Positions 44,448 through 54,762 of a DNA stretch of 64,000 bases are shown in pieces. Source of the stretch: a bacterium (GTDB lineage Bacteria; Patescibacteriota; Gracilibacteria; UBA4473); NCBI GenBank assembly GCA_018648585.1, contig JABGQW010000016.1:22483-86482 (forward strand), read 5' to 3'. Each line of letters starts with the position of its first letter. Positions within the stretch are counted from its first letter, which is position 1. The notes under the pieces were generated by a model that worked only from the letters and a program-made list of their open reading frames with translations, did not search any database and was not told where the DNA came from. The position numbers were made by a program, and so were the translations under genes.

Positions 44448-45080
44448 ATGGAAAAATTGAACGGAGAAAAAAAGTTTTTGGAAAAAGAAGAAAAAGAAAT
44501 TTTAGAGTTTTTGTTCGACGAACCGTTTCGTACGAGTTTGTTCAAAAAAATTCTTTCGATCGTACAAATTCCAGCGGACGCGGAGGACGTTTTTCAGAAC
44601 GTTTCGATAAAAATAGTGGAAGCGGTTCGGGCGGGAAAATATAAAAATCAAGGAACGCCTCGGGCGTGGATTTTTCAAATTGCAAACAACGCAGCGATTG
44701 ATTTTTTGCGCGAGAAAAAAAAGAAAGAAGTGGGAATTGCTTTTTCAGCTGTGATCTCTAATCCGAACGGAATGACGTGGCAAGAAATTATTCCGGATGG
44801 TGCCGCGGCATTTCTCCAAGATGAAATAGAGGCAGAAGAACTTGCAGCGATGATGGTGAAGAAGCTCGTTGCGGTTCTTTCTCCAGATCAGGCGCGGGCG
44901 ATTTCACTGGTGGCTAGGGGAAAGAAAAGACGGGAAGTCGCAGAAATTATGGGAGTTTGCATCAACACCGCGACGGGATTTGTTCAGCATGGGCGAGTGC
45001 GAATCGCAAAAATGCTAGAGTTTGCAGAGATGAAGTTGCCGGTGCAACGAGGAAACGTTAAAAAGCTTCGTCGGGACTGA
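44448..45080 (+). CDS. ECF-type sigma-70 family factor
   Basis: Alternative sigma factor for RNA polymerase. 210 residues from the ATG at 44448. Region 2 has DAEDVFQNVSIKIVEAV and PRAWIFQIANNAAIDFLR; region 4 has LSPDQARAISLVARGKKRREVAEIMGV (helix-turn-helix). An extended linker lies between them. No anti-sigma gene is adjacent; its regulon is unknown. The 3' end overlaps the convergent S41 protease gene by 23 bp. Confidence 0.9.
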   Translation: MEKLNGEKKFLEKEEKEILEFLFDEPFRTSLFKKILSIVQIPADAEDVFQNVSIKIVEAVRAGKYKNQGTPRAWIFQIANNAAIDFLREKKKKEVGIAFSAVISNPNGMTWQEIIPDGAAAFLQDEIEAEELAAMMVKKLVAVLSPDQARAISLVARGKKRREVAEIMGVCINTATGFVQHGRVRIAKMLEFAEMKLPVQRGNVKKLRRD

Positions 45081-46425
45081 TTGTTTCGGGCGCGGAGTCT
45101 TCCGACAAAATTTCTTCTTCTGCGGATGGCGGATCTTGATTCAAAATTTCCTGCATTTCGTCAGGATTTTTCAAAAGTTCTCGCGCGCGATCCAAAACCG
45201 GATCGATGCCATTTTCAAAATCTTCGGTGGTGCGCTTGATTTCTTCGTCGGGCGTGATGCCGGCTTCGTGGATTGAGCGGCCATTTGGCGTGAGCCATTC
45301 GGCGATTGTGACTTTCAAACTCGATCCGTCCGAGAGCGGAATCACGTTTTGAACGGAACCTTTTCCAAATGTCGTTTCGCCCAACAAAACTCCGCGGCGA
45401 TGATCTTGAACCGCTCCCGCAAAAATTTCAGAAGCAGACGCGGATCCGCGATTGACCAAAACGATCAGCGGAATATCCAAAAATGCGCCACCCGCGTTGC
45501 TCTGCATCGCGCCAGAATCTCCAAACTGTCGTCCTTTTGTTGCGACCAAAACCTGCTGGCTAAAAAACGCATCGCCCAATCGCAAACACGCGTCGAGTAA
45601 TCCGCCGCCGTCGTTTCGCAAATCAATGATCATTCCGCTCGGTTTGGCGAGTGAAATTTCTGGGACAGCTTTTAAAAATTCTTTGACCAAATCGGTTCCA
45701 AATTGTGAAATTTCTAGCACGGCGATGTCGTCTTTTATTTCCCATTCCAGGTTTTTGAGTTGGATTTTGTCGCGCACGATTGTGATCGTGATGGGATTTG
45801 GTTCGCTGTCTCGCGTGATATCAAGAACAACTTTTTCGCCTTTTGGTCCGCGAATTTTCATCACCGCATCGGTGATCGTCATGTCAAAAGTTGGTTCGTC
45901 GTTGATTTTGAAAATATGATCTCCCGATTGCAGTCCTGCGAGTTCTGCGGGCGCGCCTTTGAGCGGGGAGACGACGACGAGTTGTTGGTTTTTAATCGCA
46001 ATTTCTGCTCCGATTCCCTCGAATTCTCCCGAAATGGAATCGTCAAATTCTTTGGTTTCTCCGGGTGTCATAAAAATCGTGTACGGATCGCTCACCGATC
46101 CCACCAATCCTTCCGCGGCACCGTACAACTGATCTTGTGCTTTGAGTCGATCTTGGTACAAAAAATTGTCGTCCAGCTCGTTCCACACTTCCCAAAAAAG
46201 CGACAGATCGACATTTTTTGGATCGGTTTTTCGTCGGATCGGGAGTTTGAGTGTTTTTTGGAAAAAAGATTCTGTTGTTTTTTCCGTCGTTTCGGTTGGC
46301 AGTTTTTCGACGTGTCCCGGAGAATATTGGGCGTATTTTTCATTCAAAATCCATCCCAGCAAAAATGCCAAAACGGGCAAAATGAGAAAAAGAATGAAGC
46401 GAACATTCTGGCGGTAGTGCGGCAT
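45058..46425 (-). CDS. S41-family carboxy-terminal processing protease
   Basis: Membrane-anchored protease of the CtpA type. One N-terminal membrane helix (FILFLILPVLAFLLGWIL), a PDZ domain (PLKGAPAELAGLQSGDHIF), then the S41 catalytic domain with Ser in RGSASASEI and Lys in GKGSVQ. The acidic tail (EEEILSEDSAPE) is not conserved. Acts on exported proteins or envelope factors. Single gene with its own promoter. Confidence 0.94.
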   Translation of the reverse strand: MPHYRQNVRFILFLILPVLAFLLGWILNEKYAQYSPGHVEKLPTETTEKTTESFFQKTLKLPIRRKTDPKNVDLSLFWEVWNELDDNFLYQDRLKAQDQLYGAAEGLVGSVSDPYTIFMTPGETKEFDDSISGEFEGIGAEIAIKNQQLVVVSPLKGAPAELAGLQSGDHIFKINDEPTFDMTITDAVMKIRGPKGEKVVLDITRDSEPNPITITIVRDKIQLKNLEWEIKDDIAVLEISQFGTDLVKEFLKAVPEISLAKPSGMIIDLRNDGGGLLDACLRLGDAFFSQQVLVATKGRQFGDSGAMQSNAGGAFLDIPLIVLVNRGSASASEIFAGAVQDHRRGVLLGETTFGKGSVQNVIPLSDGSSLKVTIAEWLTPNGRSIHEAGITPDEEIKRTTEDFENGIDPVLDRARELLKNPDEMQEILNQDPPSAEEEILSEDSAPETISPDEAF

Positions 46426-46458
46426 TTTTTAACTTTTATGTCTCAAAAAATCTCCGCG

Positions 46459-46486
46459 ATTGTACGCAAAATCAGAACTTGCGCAA
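46459..46486 (-). promoter_or_regulatory. S41 protease promoter
   Basis: Minus strand TTGCGC, 16 bp, TACAAT; leader about 27 nt. The GCGTACAATCGCG core also occurs at the ftsH promoter. Confidence 0.55.
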
Positions 46487-46515
46487 CCCAAACTTTTGGT
46501 GAACTCAGAATGATT

Positions 46516-49317
46516 TTACGCACTGAGAATATTGTGTGCGCCCGCCGGAGTTTTGAACACGGGGGGGGCGGCCGGAGTTTTAAAAAGTGCACGAATGCTG
46601 TCGACCGGAACGATGAGTGGAACGTACCGATTTCGTTGTCCGACGAGATCCGGATAATAAATTTTTGCGTGCGATTCGCTGCAATCGGTGAGATTGTTCA
46701 TGAGCTCTTTGGACGAAAGTGTCTCTAGTTTTTCCTCGTGTTCTCTGTACGTGAGATCCATTTCGTCTCCGAGTTCGAATGTTGCATTTTTGAAAAATTT
46801 CTGAATATTTTCGAGCGATTTTCCAAAAGCTGGCGATTCGATCATTTGTGTGAAATTTTCATTTCCAAAAGAATTTATGCGTCCTTCGACGAAGAATTTT
46901 TGGAGCGAATCGTGTGTTTCTGATTCAAAAAATTGCAACAATTCTGAATTTTTGAAATCTTTCCAATTTTCAAAACTGTGCAAAAATCCCAAAACAGAAT
47001 TTCGGTACACATTTTCTTCGGCGGTTTCCATTCGCCCTTTTTTCGTGTCAAAAGTGAGTTGCTGTTCGTTTGTCAGTTGTGTGAGATCGTTTTTCGTTTC
47101 TGCGTGCTGTTGCGCGTTTGTGGCGAGATTGTACAAATTTTTCACCGCGGCGATGCGTGTCAAAAATTCGTCGAATCGTTTTTTGTGTTTTTTTGGCAAA
47201 TTTTCAAAATTTACTTCTTCGGCGTTCGTGAGATTTGGTGCCTGCGATGATACGTTTTCATTGCTTTTGTAAAATTTCCAAACGGCTTTTCCGTTGACTT
47301 CTTGTTGCTGTGCAAAAAATGGAATGATCGCGCCACGACCAGTTTTTTCGGCACCGAGCGGGATTGTTTTGAATCCAGAAATTCCTTCGCCCAATTTTTC
47401 AAATCGAATGATTTCCCAGTTCTGAATTTTTTCCGATTTTCGATCAAATCCTTTTTTCAAATCGTCGTTGAGTTCGGTCACGAGAACGCCGAGCATTTTT
47501 TCCGCCGCTTTTGTTTTTTCCAAATCGGGTTCGTACGGATCTTTCAAAATTCGTTTATTTTCGCGGTACGTTTTGCGTTTTTTCCGATCTCCAAACGTGT
47601 CGAACGACGCTTTTTTCACCTGTTTGGCTTTGTCCTCGGTTGCGCCTTCGTAGCGTTCAAACGCGTCGTCGAGCATTGAAATTGTTTGTTTGTTGCGTTC
47701 TGCATTTTTCACGAGCGTTTCGTTTCCCACGACGCCGCCGCGTCCCAGATTTTGCTGCGCCTCGATCATTTGAAACTGCGCGTCGGTTTGCCAGTTCATA
47801 AACTTTTCGTACGGATTGTCGGAGTTTGCGAGTGCTGCGATTGACCTATCTTCCATCGCCATCAGTCCTGAATAAATCACGTTGAGATCGCCGACACGGA
47901 GGAGATCTTTGAAAAAAGGAGTTTTGATATTTGTTGCGACGAGCGCCAGACCGCCAGTCAGCGCAGAAGACAAAACGGTGAGCGCGATGTCTTGGGTGAG
48001 TGTTTCCATTTCTCCAGCAAAATGTCCGGTTTTTTCGAATCGTTTTGTCATTTTTTGACAGAGTGCTTCACGATTTTTCAATTCTTCGATCGCGTCAATT
48101 TCGTTTCCCTGTGCATCTTTGAAAGTTTTTCCGTCGAGTCCGGTTTTTTTCAAAAACTTTTCTCGTGGTGTTTTTGCGCCGACAATTGTTTTTCCGAGTG
48201 CGTCGACCCAGCCGAGAACGCCGCCCTTGATTAATCCAGCGTTGTTGGCGATGTCATCCAAATTTTTGAATGCAGATTTCCGTTTTTTTCTTTTTCCGTT
48301 TTTCTTTTCTTCGCCGTACAATTTATCGAACATATTTTTGTCTGCGGTCAAAAACTTTTCCGCTTCTGCCCTGGTGGATTCCACGAGTTTGATTCGTTGT
48401 TCTTTGTTTCCCACTCCGTTGACGACGGCGCTGAGACATTCATTATTTTCGTGGATGATTTCTGGATCGGGCGGAGTTGGTTTTGGCTTGGGAGATTTTC
48501 CCAATTTGATCGCGACAAGATTTCCGTGACATCCATTACTTACGCGAGCCAAAACCCGAGTTTTACCTCCATCAAAAACAACATTGCCCATTTCAAACTT
48601 ATTGAGCAAGATTGGATCGTATTCTGCCATCGCGCCACCGGTCAAAATTTCACATCCGGTTATTTGGACTTTTTCTCCAGAGCTGAGTGTCATCATTCCA
48701 TTTTCAAAAGTAGCCGTTACATTTGACTGACTCATTTTTTTTTCATATCGCATCAGGCTTCCGCCGTTTGTCCATTCTGTTACATTGACGCCCGAATGGT
48801 TCTTGTCGTATTTCATCATACGAGAAGCGCTGTACAACGATTTGTAAACCGTTTGTTCGTATTTTGGAAAGCTGTAAACAGCGGCCATTCCGTGCAACAA
48901 AAATTCGGATAACTGATCGTCGGTGAGTTGTATCTTTGTGCGGTTTTCTTTGATTTGTTCGAGCAATGTCGCAAACATTTCTGTTCGGTACAGTTTTCGC
49001 ATTTCTGGATCGGGAAGCGATTTATTTACGAGATATTTTTCAGCTAAATTTTTCAGATCTACGGTTGCGTTGTTCGTGAGCGCTGCCATCACGCTACCAA
49101 TTTTTGCATCGACTTGTGTGTTTGCTTCTTTTGCGGCACTCATGACAGCAACCGAATAACCAAGTGCGGCGAGTCGCTCTTGGGTGTCTTTTTTCAAATT
49201 TTCTTTTGCCCATTCCTGCGGAGAAAGCGATTCTTGCTTTTCAGCGGAATTATTTTCAAACACGAATTTCGAGTTAAATTCAAAGTTTTTTTGTGCCGGA
49301 TTTTTTAGTAATTTCAT
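46516..49317 (-). CDS. Large protein of unknown function
   Basis: 933 residues from the ATG at 49317 (the track start is a TTG). No signal peptide. Regions: a helical N-terminus; a small beta-rich part ~170-270 (TNGGSLMRYEKKMSQSNVTATF; TLSSGEKVQITG); a Lys-rich helical middle with a possible membrane-active segment near 450 (ALTVLSSALTGGLALVA); a beta-rich part near 640-700; and a helical C-terminus ending in two KTPA-type motifs. A C8 tract encodes the Pro repeat near the 3' end. No family recognised. Confidence 0.72.
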   Translation of the reverse strand: MKLLKNPAQKNFEFNSKFVFENNSAEKQESLSPQEWAKENLKKDTQERLAALGYSVAVMSAAKEANTQVDAKIGSVMAALTNNATVDLKNLAEKYLVNKSLPDPEMRKLYRTEMFATLLEQIKENRTKIQLTDDQLSEFLLHGMAAVYSFPKYEQTVYKSLYSASRMMKYDKNHSGVNVTEWTNGGSLMRYEKKMSQSNVTATFENGMMTLSSGEKVQITGCEILTGGAMAEYDPILLNKFEMGNVVFDGGKTRVLARVSNGCHGNLVAIKLGKSPKPKPTPPDPEIIHENNECLSAVVNGVGNKEQRIKLVESTRAEAEKFLTADKNMFDKLYGEEKKNGKRKKRKSAFKNLDDIANNAGLIKGGVLGWVDALGKTIVGAKTPREKFLKKTGLDGKTFKDAQGNEIDAIEELKNREALCQKMTKRFEKTGHFAGEMETLTQDIALTVLSSALTGGLALVATNIKTPFFKDLLRVGDLNVIYSGLMAMEDRSIAALANSDNPYEKFMNWQTDAQFQMIEAQQNLGRGGVVGNETLVKNAERNKQTISMLDDAFERYEGATEDKAKQVKKASFDTFGDRKKRKTYRENKRILKDPYEPDLEKTKAAEKMLGVLVTELNDDLKKGFDRKSEKIQNWEIIRFEKLGEGISGFKTIPLGAEKTGRGAIIPFFAQQQEVNGKAVWKFYKSNENVSSQAPNLTNAEEVNFENLPKKHKKRFDEFLTRIAAVKNLYNLATNAQQHAETKNDLTQLTNEQQLTFDTKKGRMETAEENVYRNSVLGFLHSFENWKDFKNSELLQFFESETHDSLQKFFVEGRINSFGNENFTQMIESPAFGKSLENIQKFFKNATFELGDEMDLTYREHEEKLETLSSKELMNNLTDCSESHAKIYYPDLVGQRNRYVPLIVPVDSIRALFKTPAAPPVFKTPAGAHNILSA

Positions 49318-49436
49318 GATTTTCAATAAAATCAGGTGATTCTACCACGATTTGCGTAAAAAAACAAGTCACGTTTTCAATGAAAAAAGAGAAATTCCGA
49401 ATGAAACTATTTTTCAAATTGTGTTTTTCCAGAAGT

Positions 49437-49511
49437 TGGTGGATCAGGTGGGGGTCGAACCCACGACCAACTGGTTAAGAGCCAGATGCTCTACCACTGA
49501 GCTACTGATCC
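49437..49511 (-). tRNA. tRNA-Lys (anticodon CTT), CCA encoded
   Basis: Cloverleaf with acceptor GGATCAG/CTGATCC, D arm GCTCAGTGGTAGAGC, anticodon loop CTCTTAA, T loop TTCGACC, A73 and an encoded CCA. It lies 40 bp after gyrA on the same strand and may be processed from that transcript. Confidence 0.94.
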
Positions 49512-49551
49512 ACTCGGTTCGGATTTTCAGGATTTCGCCAAAAAATTCAAA

Positions 49552-52248
49552 TTATTTTTCAGGTAATTTTTCTTGCGCATCGCCATTTCCCTCTGGGAGA
49601 TCGAGGAGGAGTGAGACCGAAGAAACTTTGTCTCCGGCGGACGGTCGCATCAAAATCACGCCCTGCGTGGCACGACCAGACGTTTTGATGTCAGCAAGTG
49701 GGACGCGAATCGTTTGTCCTTTTTCTGCAACCATCAACAAATCTCCTTTCACATCGGGAGAAACGACTCTGGCGCCAGCGATTTTTCCTGTTTTTGCGGT
49801 GACATTTGCCACTTTTATTCCGGATCCTCCACGAGATTGTCCGCGGTACAGACTGACTTTCGACATTTTTCCCAGTCCGTTTTCCATCACAACCAAAAGT
49901 TTCGCGGTATCGTCTCGGAGCAGCTCCATTTCAACAACTTCGTCGCCGGGTTTCAATTTAATTCCGCGGACGCCGGATGCAGATCGTCCCATTGAGCGCA
50001 CGTCTTTTTCTGGAAATCGGATAGACTTTCCTTCGCGGGAAACGATGAAAACTTCGTCTTCCCCGCTGGAAACCCTGACCCAGAGAAGTGATTCCCCGGA
50101 TTTTATTTTTTGTGCGATGAGTCCGGATCGTCGAACATTTTTAAATTCTTCGAGTGCCGTTTTTTTCACGGTTCCTTTTGTCGTGCAGAAAAAGAGATAT
50201 TCTCCGATCGATTGGCTGAGATTCAAAATCTCAGTGATTCGTTCGTCCTGTTGCAGCTGCAGCAAATTGACAATCGGCGTGCCTTTTGCTTGCCGGCTGG
50301 CTTCTGGGATTTCGTACATTGGCAATTGAAATACGCGCCCCTGGCTCGTGAAAAACAAAAGTTCGTTGTGATTTGTTCCGTATCGCGCTTTTGCGATGAC
50401 GTCTTCATCTTTTGTTTTGACGCCGACCACGCCGACTCCGCCGCGGCGCTGCGTTCGAAATGCGCTCGGGCTCACGCGTTTTATGTAATTTTCTTTTGTC
50501 AGCACGGCCAACATTTCTTCGTCTGGGATCGTGTCTTTTGCTTCAAATTTTCCAAGCGCGTGTTTGTGCACGATTGTTTTTCGCGCGTCTCCAAATTTTT
50601 TCGCGGCTTCCAGCATTTCATCGTTGATAATTTTTGCCTGGAGTTCTCGATTCGAAAGAATTGCTTCGAGTTTTTTAATCGTTTCGAGGACTTCTGCCAG
50701 CTCGTCTTCGATCTTTTTTCGCTCGAGTCCGGCCAGCGTCTGGAGTCGCATTTCCAAAATAGCTTTCGCTTGTTTTTCGGAAAGTCCAAACTGTTTTATC
50801 AAATTTTCTCCGGCGATTTCTTTTGTCTCAGACGCGCGGATCGTGGCGATTACTTCGTCGATGTGATCGAGGGCGATTTTCAAGCCCTCCAAAATATGCG
50901 CGCGATCGCGAGCCACTTGCAAATCGTATTCAGTGCGGCGGCGGATCACTTCAAATCGGTGATCGATAAAATGCTGCAGCACTTCTTTCAAATTCAAAAG
51001 TTTCGGGTGAATCCCGTCCACCAGCGCGATCATGTTCAAATTGAACGATTTTTGGAGCTGCGTCATTTTGAACAACTGGTTCAAAATCTTTTTTGGGTAG
51101 CTGTCTTTTTTCAGTTCGATCACGACGCGAATTCCGTCGCGCGCGGTTTCGTCGCGGAGATCGGTGATTCCAGCGATTTTTTTGTCGCGGACGAGATCTG
51201 CAATTTTGATGATTAATTCAGCTTTATTGACCTGATACGGAATTTCCGTCACCACGATCGCATGTTTTCCGCCCTTCATTTCTTCGATCTGCGCTCGGGC
51301 GCGCATCATCACGCCGCCGCGGCCGGTGTGGTACATTTCCGTGAGACAGCCGCCGTCGTAGATTTCTGCGCCGGTTGGAAAATCAGGCCCTTTCACAAAT
51401 TTCAATAAATCTTCAATTGTCGCCCCGGGAGTGAAAAGTAAATGTGATGTCGCGGCAACAATTTCACGCAGATTGTGCGGGGGAATATTTGTTGCCATTC
51501 CGACGGCGATTCCCATTGTTCCGTTGAGCAGCAGCTGCGGCAAAATGCTCGGCAACACGCTCGGTTCGTACGCAGTCGCGTCGTAGTTTGGACGAAAATC
51601 AACGGTTTTTTTCTCAATATCTGTCAGCATCGTGTCGGCGATGCGCGTCATTTTTGCTTCGGTGTATCGCATCGCAGCGGCATTGTCGCCGTCGATCGAT
51701 CCGAAGTTTCCCTGTCCGTCGACGAGCGGGTATCGCAGGCTAAAATCTTGCGCCATTCGCACCATCGACTGGTACACGGCAGAATCTCCGTGCGGATGGT
51801 ATTTTCCCAAAACGGCTCCCACGACGTTGGCGGATTTTCGGTATTTTGCGCTCGCGCGGAGCCCATTTTCGTGCATCGCGTACAAAATGCGGCGATGCAC
51901 CGGTTTCAATCCGTCGCGAACATCTGGCAGCGCGCGACTCACGATCACACTCATCGCGTACGACAAATACGATTCTTCCATGTCGGTCACGATGTCGAGC
52001 TGATTTTTTCCCAGAGTCACCGGGGGCGAAAGCGGAAGCGCCGGAGAATCTTCGTCAGATTCTGGCGTGTTTTCGTTCTCGGTTTCCGGTTCAGTTTTTT
52101 CTTCTGTTTCCAAAACTTTTTCGTCAGAAGTTTTTTCCTCTTTTTCCAGTTCCGCGTCTGGCGCGGGAATTTCGGTGTTTTTTTTCGGATCGTCTCCTTC
52201 AATTTTTTTAGAAGAAAAAAGGTTGTCGTTTGTGTTTTCGTCAGTCAT
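49552..52248 (-). CDS. gyrA: DNA gyrase subunit A
   Basis: Supercoils DNA with GyrB. Catalytic Tyr in [10 protein letters not shown], breakage-reunion domain ([25 protein letters not shown]) and a six-blade C-terminal domain with GyrA box QRRGGVG. About 75 acidic residues precede the core (DENTNDNLF ... EDSPALP), which is unusual. In the quinolone region [12 protein letters not shown] the Ser83 equivalent is kept, but the usual acidic residue at 87 is Gln. ParC lacks a GyrA box, so gyrase is favoured. Own promoter. Confidence 0.96.
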   Translation of the reverse strand: MTDENTNDNLFSSKKIEGDDPKKNTEIPAPDAELEKEEKTSDEKVLETEEKTEPETENENTPESDEDSPALPLSPPVTLGKNQLDIVTDMEESYLSYAMSVIVSRALPDVRDGLKPVHRRILYAMHENGLRASAKYRKSANVVGAVLGKYHPHGDSAVYQSMVRMAQDFSLRYPLVDGQGNFGSIDGDNAAAMRYTEAKMTRIADTMLTDIEKKTVDFRPNYDATAYEPSVLPSILPQLLLNGTMGIAVGMATNIPPHNLREIVAATSHLLFTPGATIEDLLKFVKGPDFPTGAEIYDGGCLTEMYHTGRGGVMMRARAQIEEMKGGKHAIVVTEIPYQVNKAELIIKIADLVRDKKIAGITDLRDETARDGIRVVIELKKDSYPKKILNQLFKMTQLQKSFNLNMIALVDGIHPKLLNLKEVLQHFIDHRFEVIRRRTEYDLQVARDRAHILEGLKIALDHIDEVIATIRASETKEIAGENLIKQFGLSEKQAKAILEMRLQTLAGLERKKIEDELAEVLETIKKLEAILSNRELQAKIINDEMLEAAKKFGDARKTIVHKHALGKFEAKDTIPDEEMLAVLTKENYIKRVSPSAFRTQRRGGVGVVGVKTKDEDVIAKARYGTNHNELLFFTSQGRVFQLPMYEIPEASRQAKGTPIVNLLQLQQDERITEILNLSQSIGEYLFFCTTKGTVKKTALEEFKNVRRSGLIAQKIKSGESLLWVRVSSGEDEVFIVSREGKSIRFPEKDVRSMGRSASGVRGIKLKPGDEVVEMELLRDDTAKLLVVMENGLGKMSKVSLYRGQSRGGSGIKVANVTAKTGKIAGARVVSPDVKGDLLMVAEKGQTIRVPLADIKTSGRATQGVILMRPSAGDKVSSVSLLLDLPEGNGDAQEKLPEK

Positions 52249-52274
52249 TTAAAATCAAGCAAAAAGTCGGGCAG

Positions 52275-52302
52275 ATTCTAGCTTTTTCAGGAAAAAAAAC
52301 AA
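52275..52302 (-). promoter_or_regulatory. gyrA promoter
   Basis: Minus strand TTGTTT, 16 bp, TAGAAT, about 27 bp before the ATG, in the gap after the vanW-like gene. Confidence 0.6.
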
Positions 52303-53520
52303 TTAATTTTTCTTCGTTCCGACTTGAATTTTGGCAGGCCACGGTCGGTACACCGAAATAAAATTGTCCAGCCAGCTGTTTCCATTTTTTTTCACGCGGC
52401 GAATCCACTCGGCGCGGAATCCGTCGTGCGCCTGATCAAACACAAACATTTCTCCGGCTGGCAAATCTTCCGTTTTGTACACGATCGGATCGGGAGCGGA
52501 TTTAAATTCAGAAATGAACGGGCCCTCGAACGAAATTTTGCGATCGTCGTTTGTGCCATAAAACACAAAAAAGAGATCATCATTTTCCACAAAAGTTTGA
52601 ATTAAAAGATCGCTGGGCGAATCATTTTCAAATCGAAAATCCTGTCCGCCCAAATAAATTGTCGCGTCGAGTCCGAACGGTTTGTAGTACGGGACGGCGT
52701 ACGAATGATTTCTCCGCACGGGAATCGGGAATCCGCCGCTGAACGCAGCACGAAAAACCGTCGTCGAAACCTGGCACAATCCGCCGCCGAGTTCTTTTTC
52801 CGTTTTGTCGCCCTTGATCACGAGCTCGCGGACAAATCCTTTTTCCTCGGAGACCGATTCGAGAATTTTATTGAACGAAAAAATTTCTCCCTGCGGAACA
52901 ATTTTCCCGTTAAAAAGTTTCGCGCCGGCGAGAATATTTTGGCGCCGAGCGTCGCTCGATCCGGTAAAATTCGATTCTCCGATGGCGATGACTTCGAGAA
53001 TTCCGCGCGTGGCCAGATTTGGATCGACGATCACTTGTGAAAAAATTTTTCGTGCGGGAACGCGAACGTCGCGGACGTGATTTTCGATCGCGGCATCGAG
53101 CAGGTGGACGAGTTTTTCAAAATCAATTTCGTAGCCGTCGTGCGGCGATCCTTCAAACAAAACATTTTCTTTTTCGTCGAGTTGGATTTCCACGGCACGG
53201 CTGGTTTCCGTGCGAAAAATTGAGATTTCTTCCAAAAAAAGATGCAATTTTTCCGGAGAAATTTTTGGCACAAATTTGGTTTCAACTTCCAAAAATGCGT
53301 CCTCGGGCGGCAGCGAATTTCGCAAATCAATCGGAATGCGCTGCTCGTTCCACACCAAAAAATGTTGCGGCACGCGGCGGATTAATTTGTTCTGAATTTG
53401 AAAATCGAGCGTCAAAGTTCGATCGTCAAAAATCAAGTTGATCGTCCGGGGCACATCGGCTGCGCTGGCGGTTTTTGCCAGAAAAATCAGCGGCAGCAGC
53501 AAAAAAATCCAGCGTTTCAT
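52303..53520 (-). CDS. VanW-family exported protein
   Basis: Cell-envelope protein. Start taken at 53520, giving signal peptide MKRWIFLLLPLIFLAKTASA. The VanW domain (about residues 190-330) has GEIFSFNKILE, GGGLCQVSTTVFRAAF, RRNHSYAVPYY and LDATIY, which may place it in the L,D-transpeptidase-associated group, with a YkuD-like or G5 role not shown. The N-terminal half resembles a peptidoglycan-binding type-4 segment. Despite the name it does not imply vancomycin resistance. Confidence 0.88.
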   Translation of the reverse strand: MKRWIFLLLPLIFLAKTASAADVPRTINLIFDDRTLTLDFQIQNKLIRRVPQHFLVWNEQRIPIDLRNSLPPEDAFLEVETKFVPKISPEKLHLFLEEISIFRTETSRAVEIQLDEKENVLFEGSPHDGYEIDFEKLVHLLDAAIENHVRDVRVPARKIFSQVIVDPNLATRGILEVIAIGESNFTGSSDARRQNILAGAKLFNGKIVPQGEIFSFNKILESVSEEKGFVRELVIKGDKTEKELGGGLCQVSTTVFRAAFSGGFPIPVRRNHSYAVPYYKPFGLDATIYLGGQDFRFENDSPSDLLIQTFVENDDLFFVFYGTNDDRKISFEGPFISEFKSAPDPIVYKTEDLPAGEMFVFDQAHDGFRAEWIRRVKKNGNSWLDNFISVYRPWPAKIQVGTKKN

Positions 53521-53848
53521 TTCGGGGCCAGCGTAGCGAAAAACGTGATTTGCGTCACGATTTTTTTTCAAAATACGCCAAGAATTCTTCGCGCGGCATA
53601 GTTTCTTTTTTGAGGGAGATGAAAACATTTAGTTGCTTTTATGGAAAAAAACAAATTGACAAATTTGTAGGCTTGGTCTAATAGTTGCTTCCGTAGCCAG
53701 TAGAAAATATTTATTTTCAATGGTTCGTTCTTTCAAAATTTCGTATCAACAGTAATTTGTCTTCAACGAAATCTTTTTTTTGAAAAATGAGGATTTTGTT
53801 GGAGACAAAAACGAGCTTCACAAAATAAAAAAATAAAAAAACAAAACA
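53521..53848. other. Intergenic region with ftsH-tail remnant and promoter
   Basis: Holds the left copy of the ftsH 3' end (53568-53614) and a TTGACA box at 53656 with TAATAG 17 bp on, a candidate promoter for the lipoprotein gene. The rest is AT-rich with no gene. Confidence 0.65.
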
Positions 53849-54712
53849 ATGAAAACAATGAAAATGATGGCATTTTTAGTTGCCATTTGGGTTGTTTCTC
53901 TTGGTGGTTGTGGCAGCACGACCACAAGAACAATTATTATCGAACGGGTTCCTGAAAAAGTCGAACCCAAAAAAAGCCGAGCGACGCTAGAAAAAGAAAA
54001 AATTAATCGCGGAAAATGCAGACAGGTGGTGTTTGTTTTTGAAAGCTATGGCGTCCGAGAGCTTCGGGGAGACAGCTTTCGGATGCAAACTGTATTAGAC
54101 TCCCTGTGGGGGAGTTTTTCGTTTATTAAGGAGGCGATCAGGGTCCAGCGCAGCTCAAATAAGTTTCGTTTTGGGACAAAGTATTACAATTTTGCGAAGG
54201 CAATAACATACCCAGCGATTGCTGGATATGACTCGGTGACCGTTCGGGCACGGGGTTCATTTTGTGAAAAAAAACAAAAAAGGGTTACGACTCGTCCTTT
54301 TTTGTGGGTATTTTCCCTAAAAACGACGATTGTGGACACAATTGTTGTGCCGCTATACAAGAGGGGATTAGTCGTGAATGATGGGAGAGAACTCCTGCTG
54401 TCCTATCACAATCAAGACACCACCGTCCAGGTGAGCTGGGCGGATTGGTACGGGGATGATGAACTTGCCATCTATAACCTCCAATTTTTTGTTGGAGGGG
54501 CTAAGAAAAAAAATAAGATCGCGGGCATTACGGATCACAAGGCGGGAGGTTGGCATTTTTCCGCTTCACCGCAAGGTGGCTACGCGAAAAAAGGGTGGGA
54601 TATTTTTGACGCGAGATGGGATCCCTGGCACAGAAACTTTGTTAAAAAGATGCATGCATCTTTTCAAACAATATTAGCTGTGCGATCAGCAGAGGCTGTT
54701 GAGCGAAAGTGA
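53849..54712 (+). CDS. Lipoprotein of unknown function
   Basis: 287 residues with a lipoprotein signal (MMAFLVAIWVVSLGGC; lipobox LGGC), then a charged linker and a beta-rich globular part with WADWYGDDELAIYNLQFF and GITDHKAGGWHF. No family recognised. Codon use (GGG, AGG, CTA) differs from neighbours. It lies between the two ftsH-tail repeats, so it may be an insertion. Confidence 0.7.
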   Translation: MKTMKMMAFLVAIWVVSLGGCGSTTTRTIIIERVPEKVEPKKSRATLEKEKINRGKCRQVVFVFESYGVRELRGDSFRMQTVLDSLWGSFSFIKEAIRVQRSSNKFRFGTKYYNFAKAITYPAIAGYDSVTVRARGSFCEKKQKRVTTRPFLWVFSLKTTIVDTIVVPLYKRGLVVNDGRELLLSYHNQDTTVQVSWADWYGDDELAIYNLQFFVGGAKKKNKIAGITDHKAGGWHFSASPQGGYAKKGWDIFDARWDPWHRNFVKKMHASFQTILAVRSAEAVERK

Positions 54713-54716
54713 AAAA

Positions 54717-54762
54717 AGAAAAAACGCGACAAATACTTAGTTATTTTGTGGCGTTTTTTTCT
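54717..54762 (+). terminator. Terminator of lipoprotein gene
   Basis: AAACGCGACAAA pairs with TTTTGTGGCGTTT across a TACTTAGTTA loop, followed by seven T. It abuts the ftsH stop. Confidence 0.75.

Noticed and set aside
52303-53520. Vancomycin resistance
   Set aside because: VanW-family proteins are common in non-resistant bacteria, and no vanHAX genes are present.
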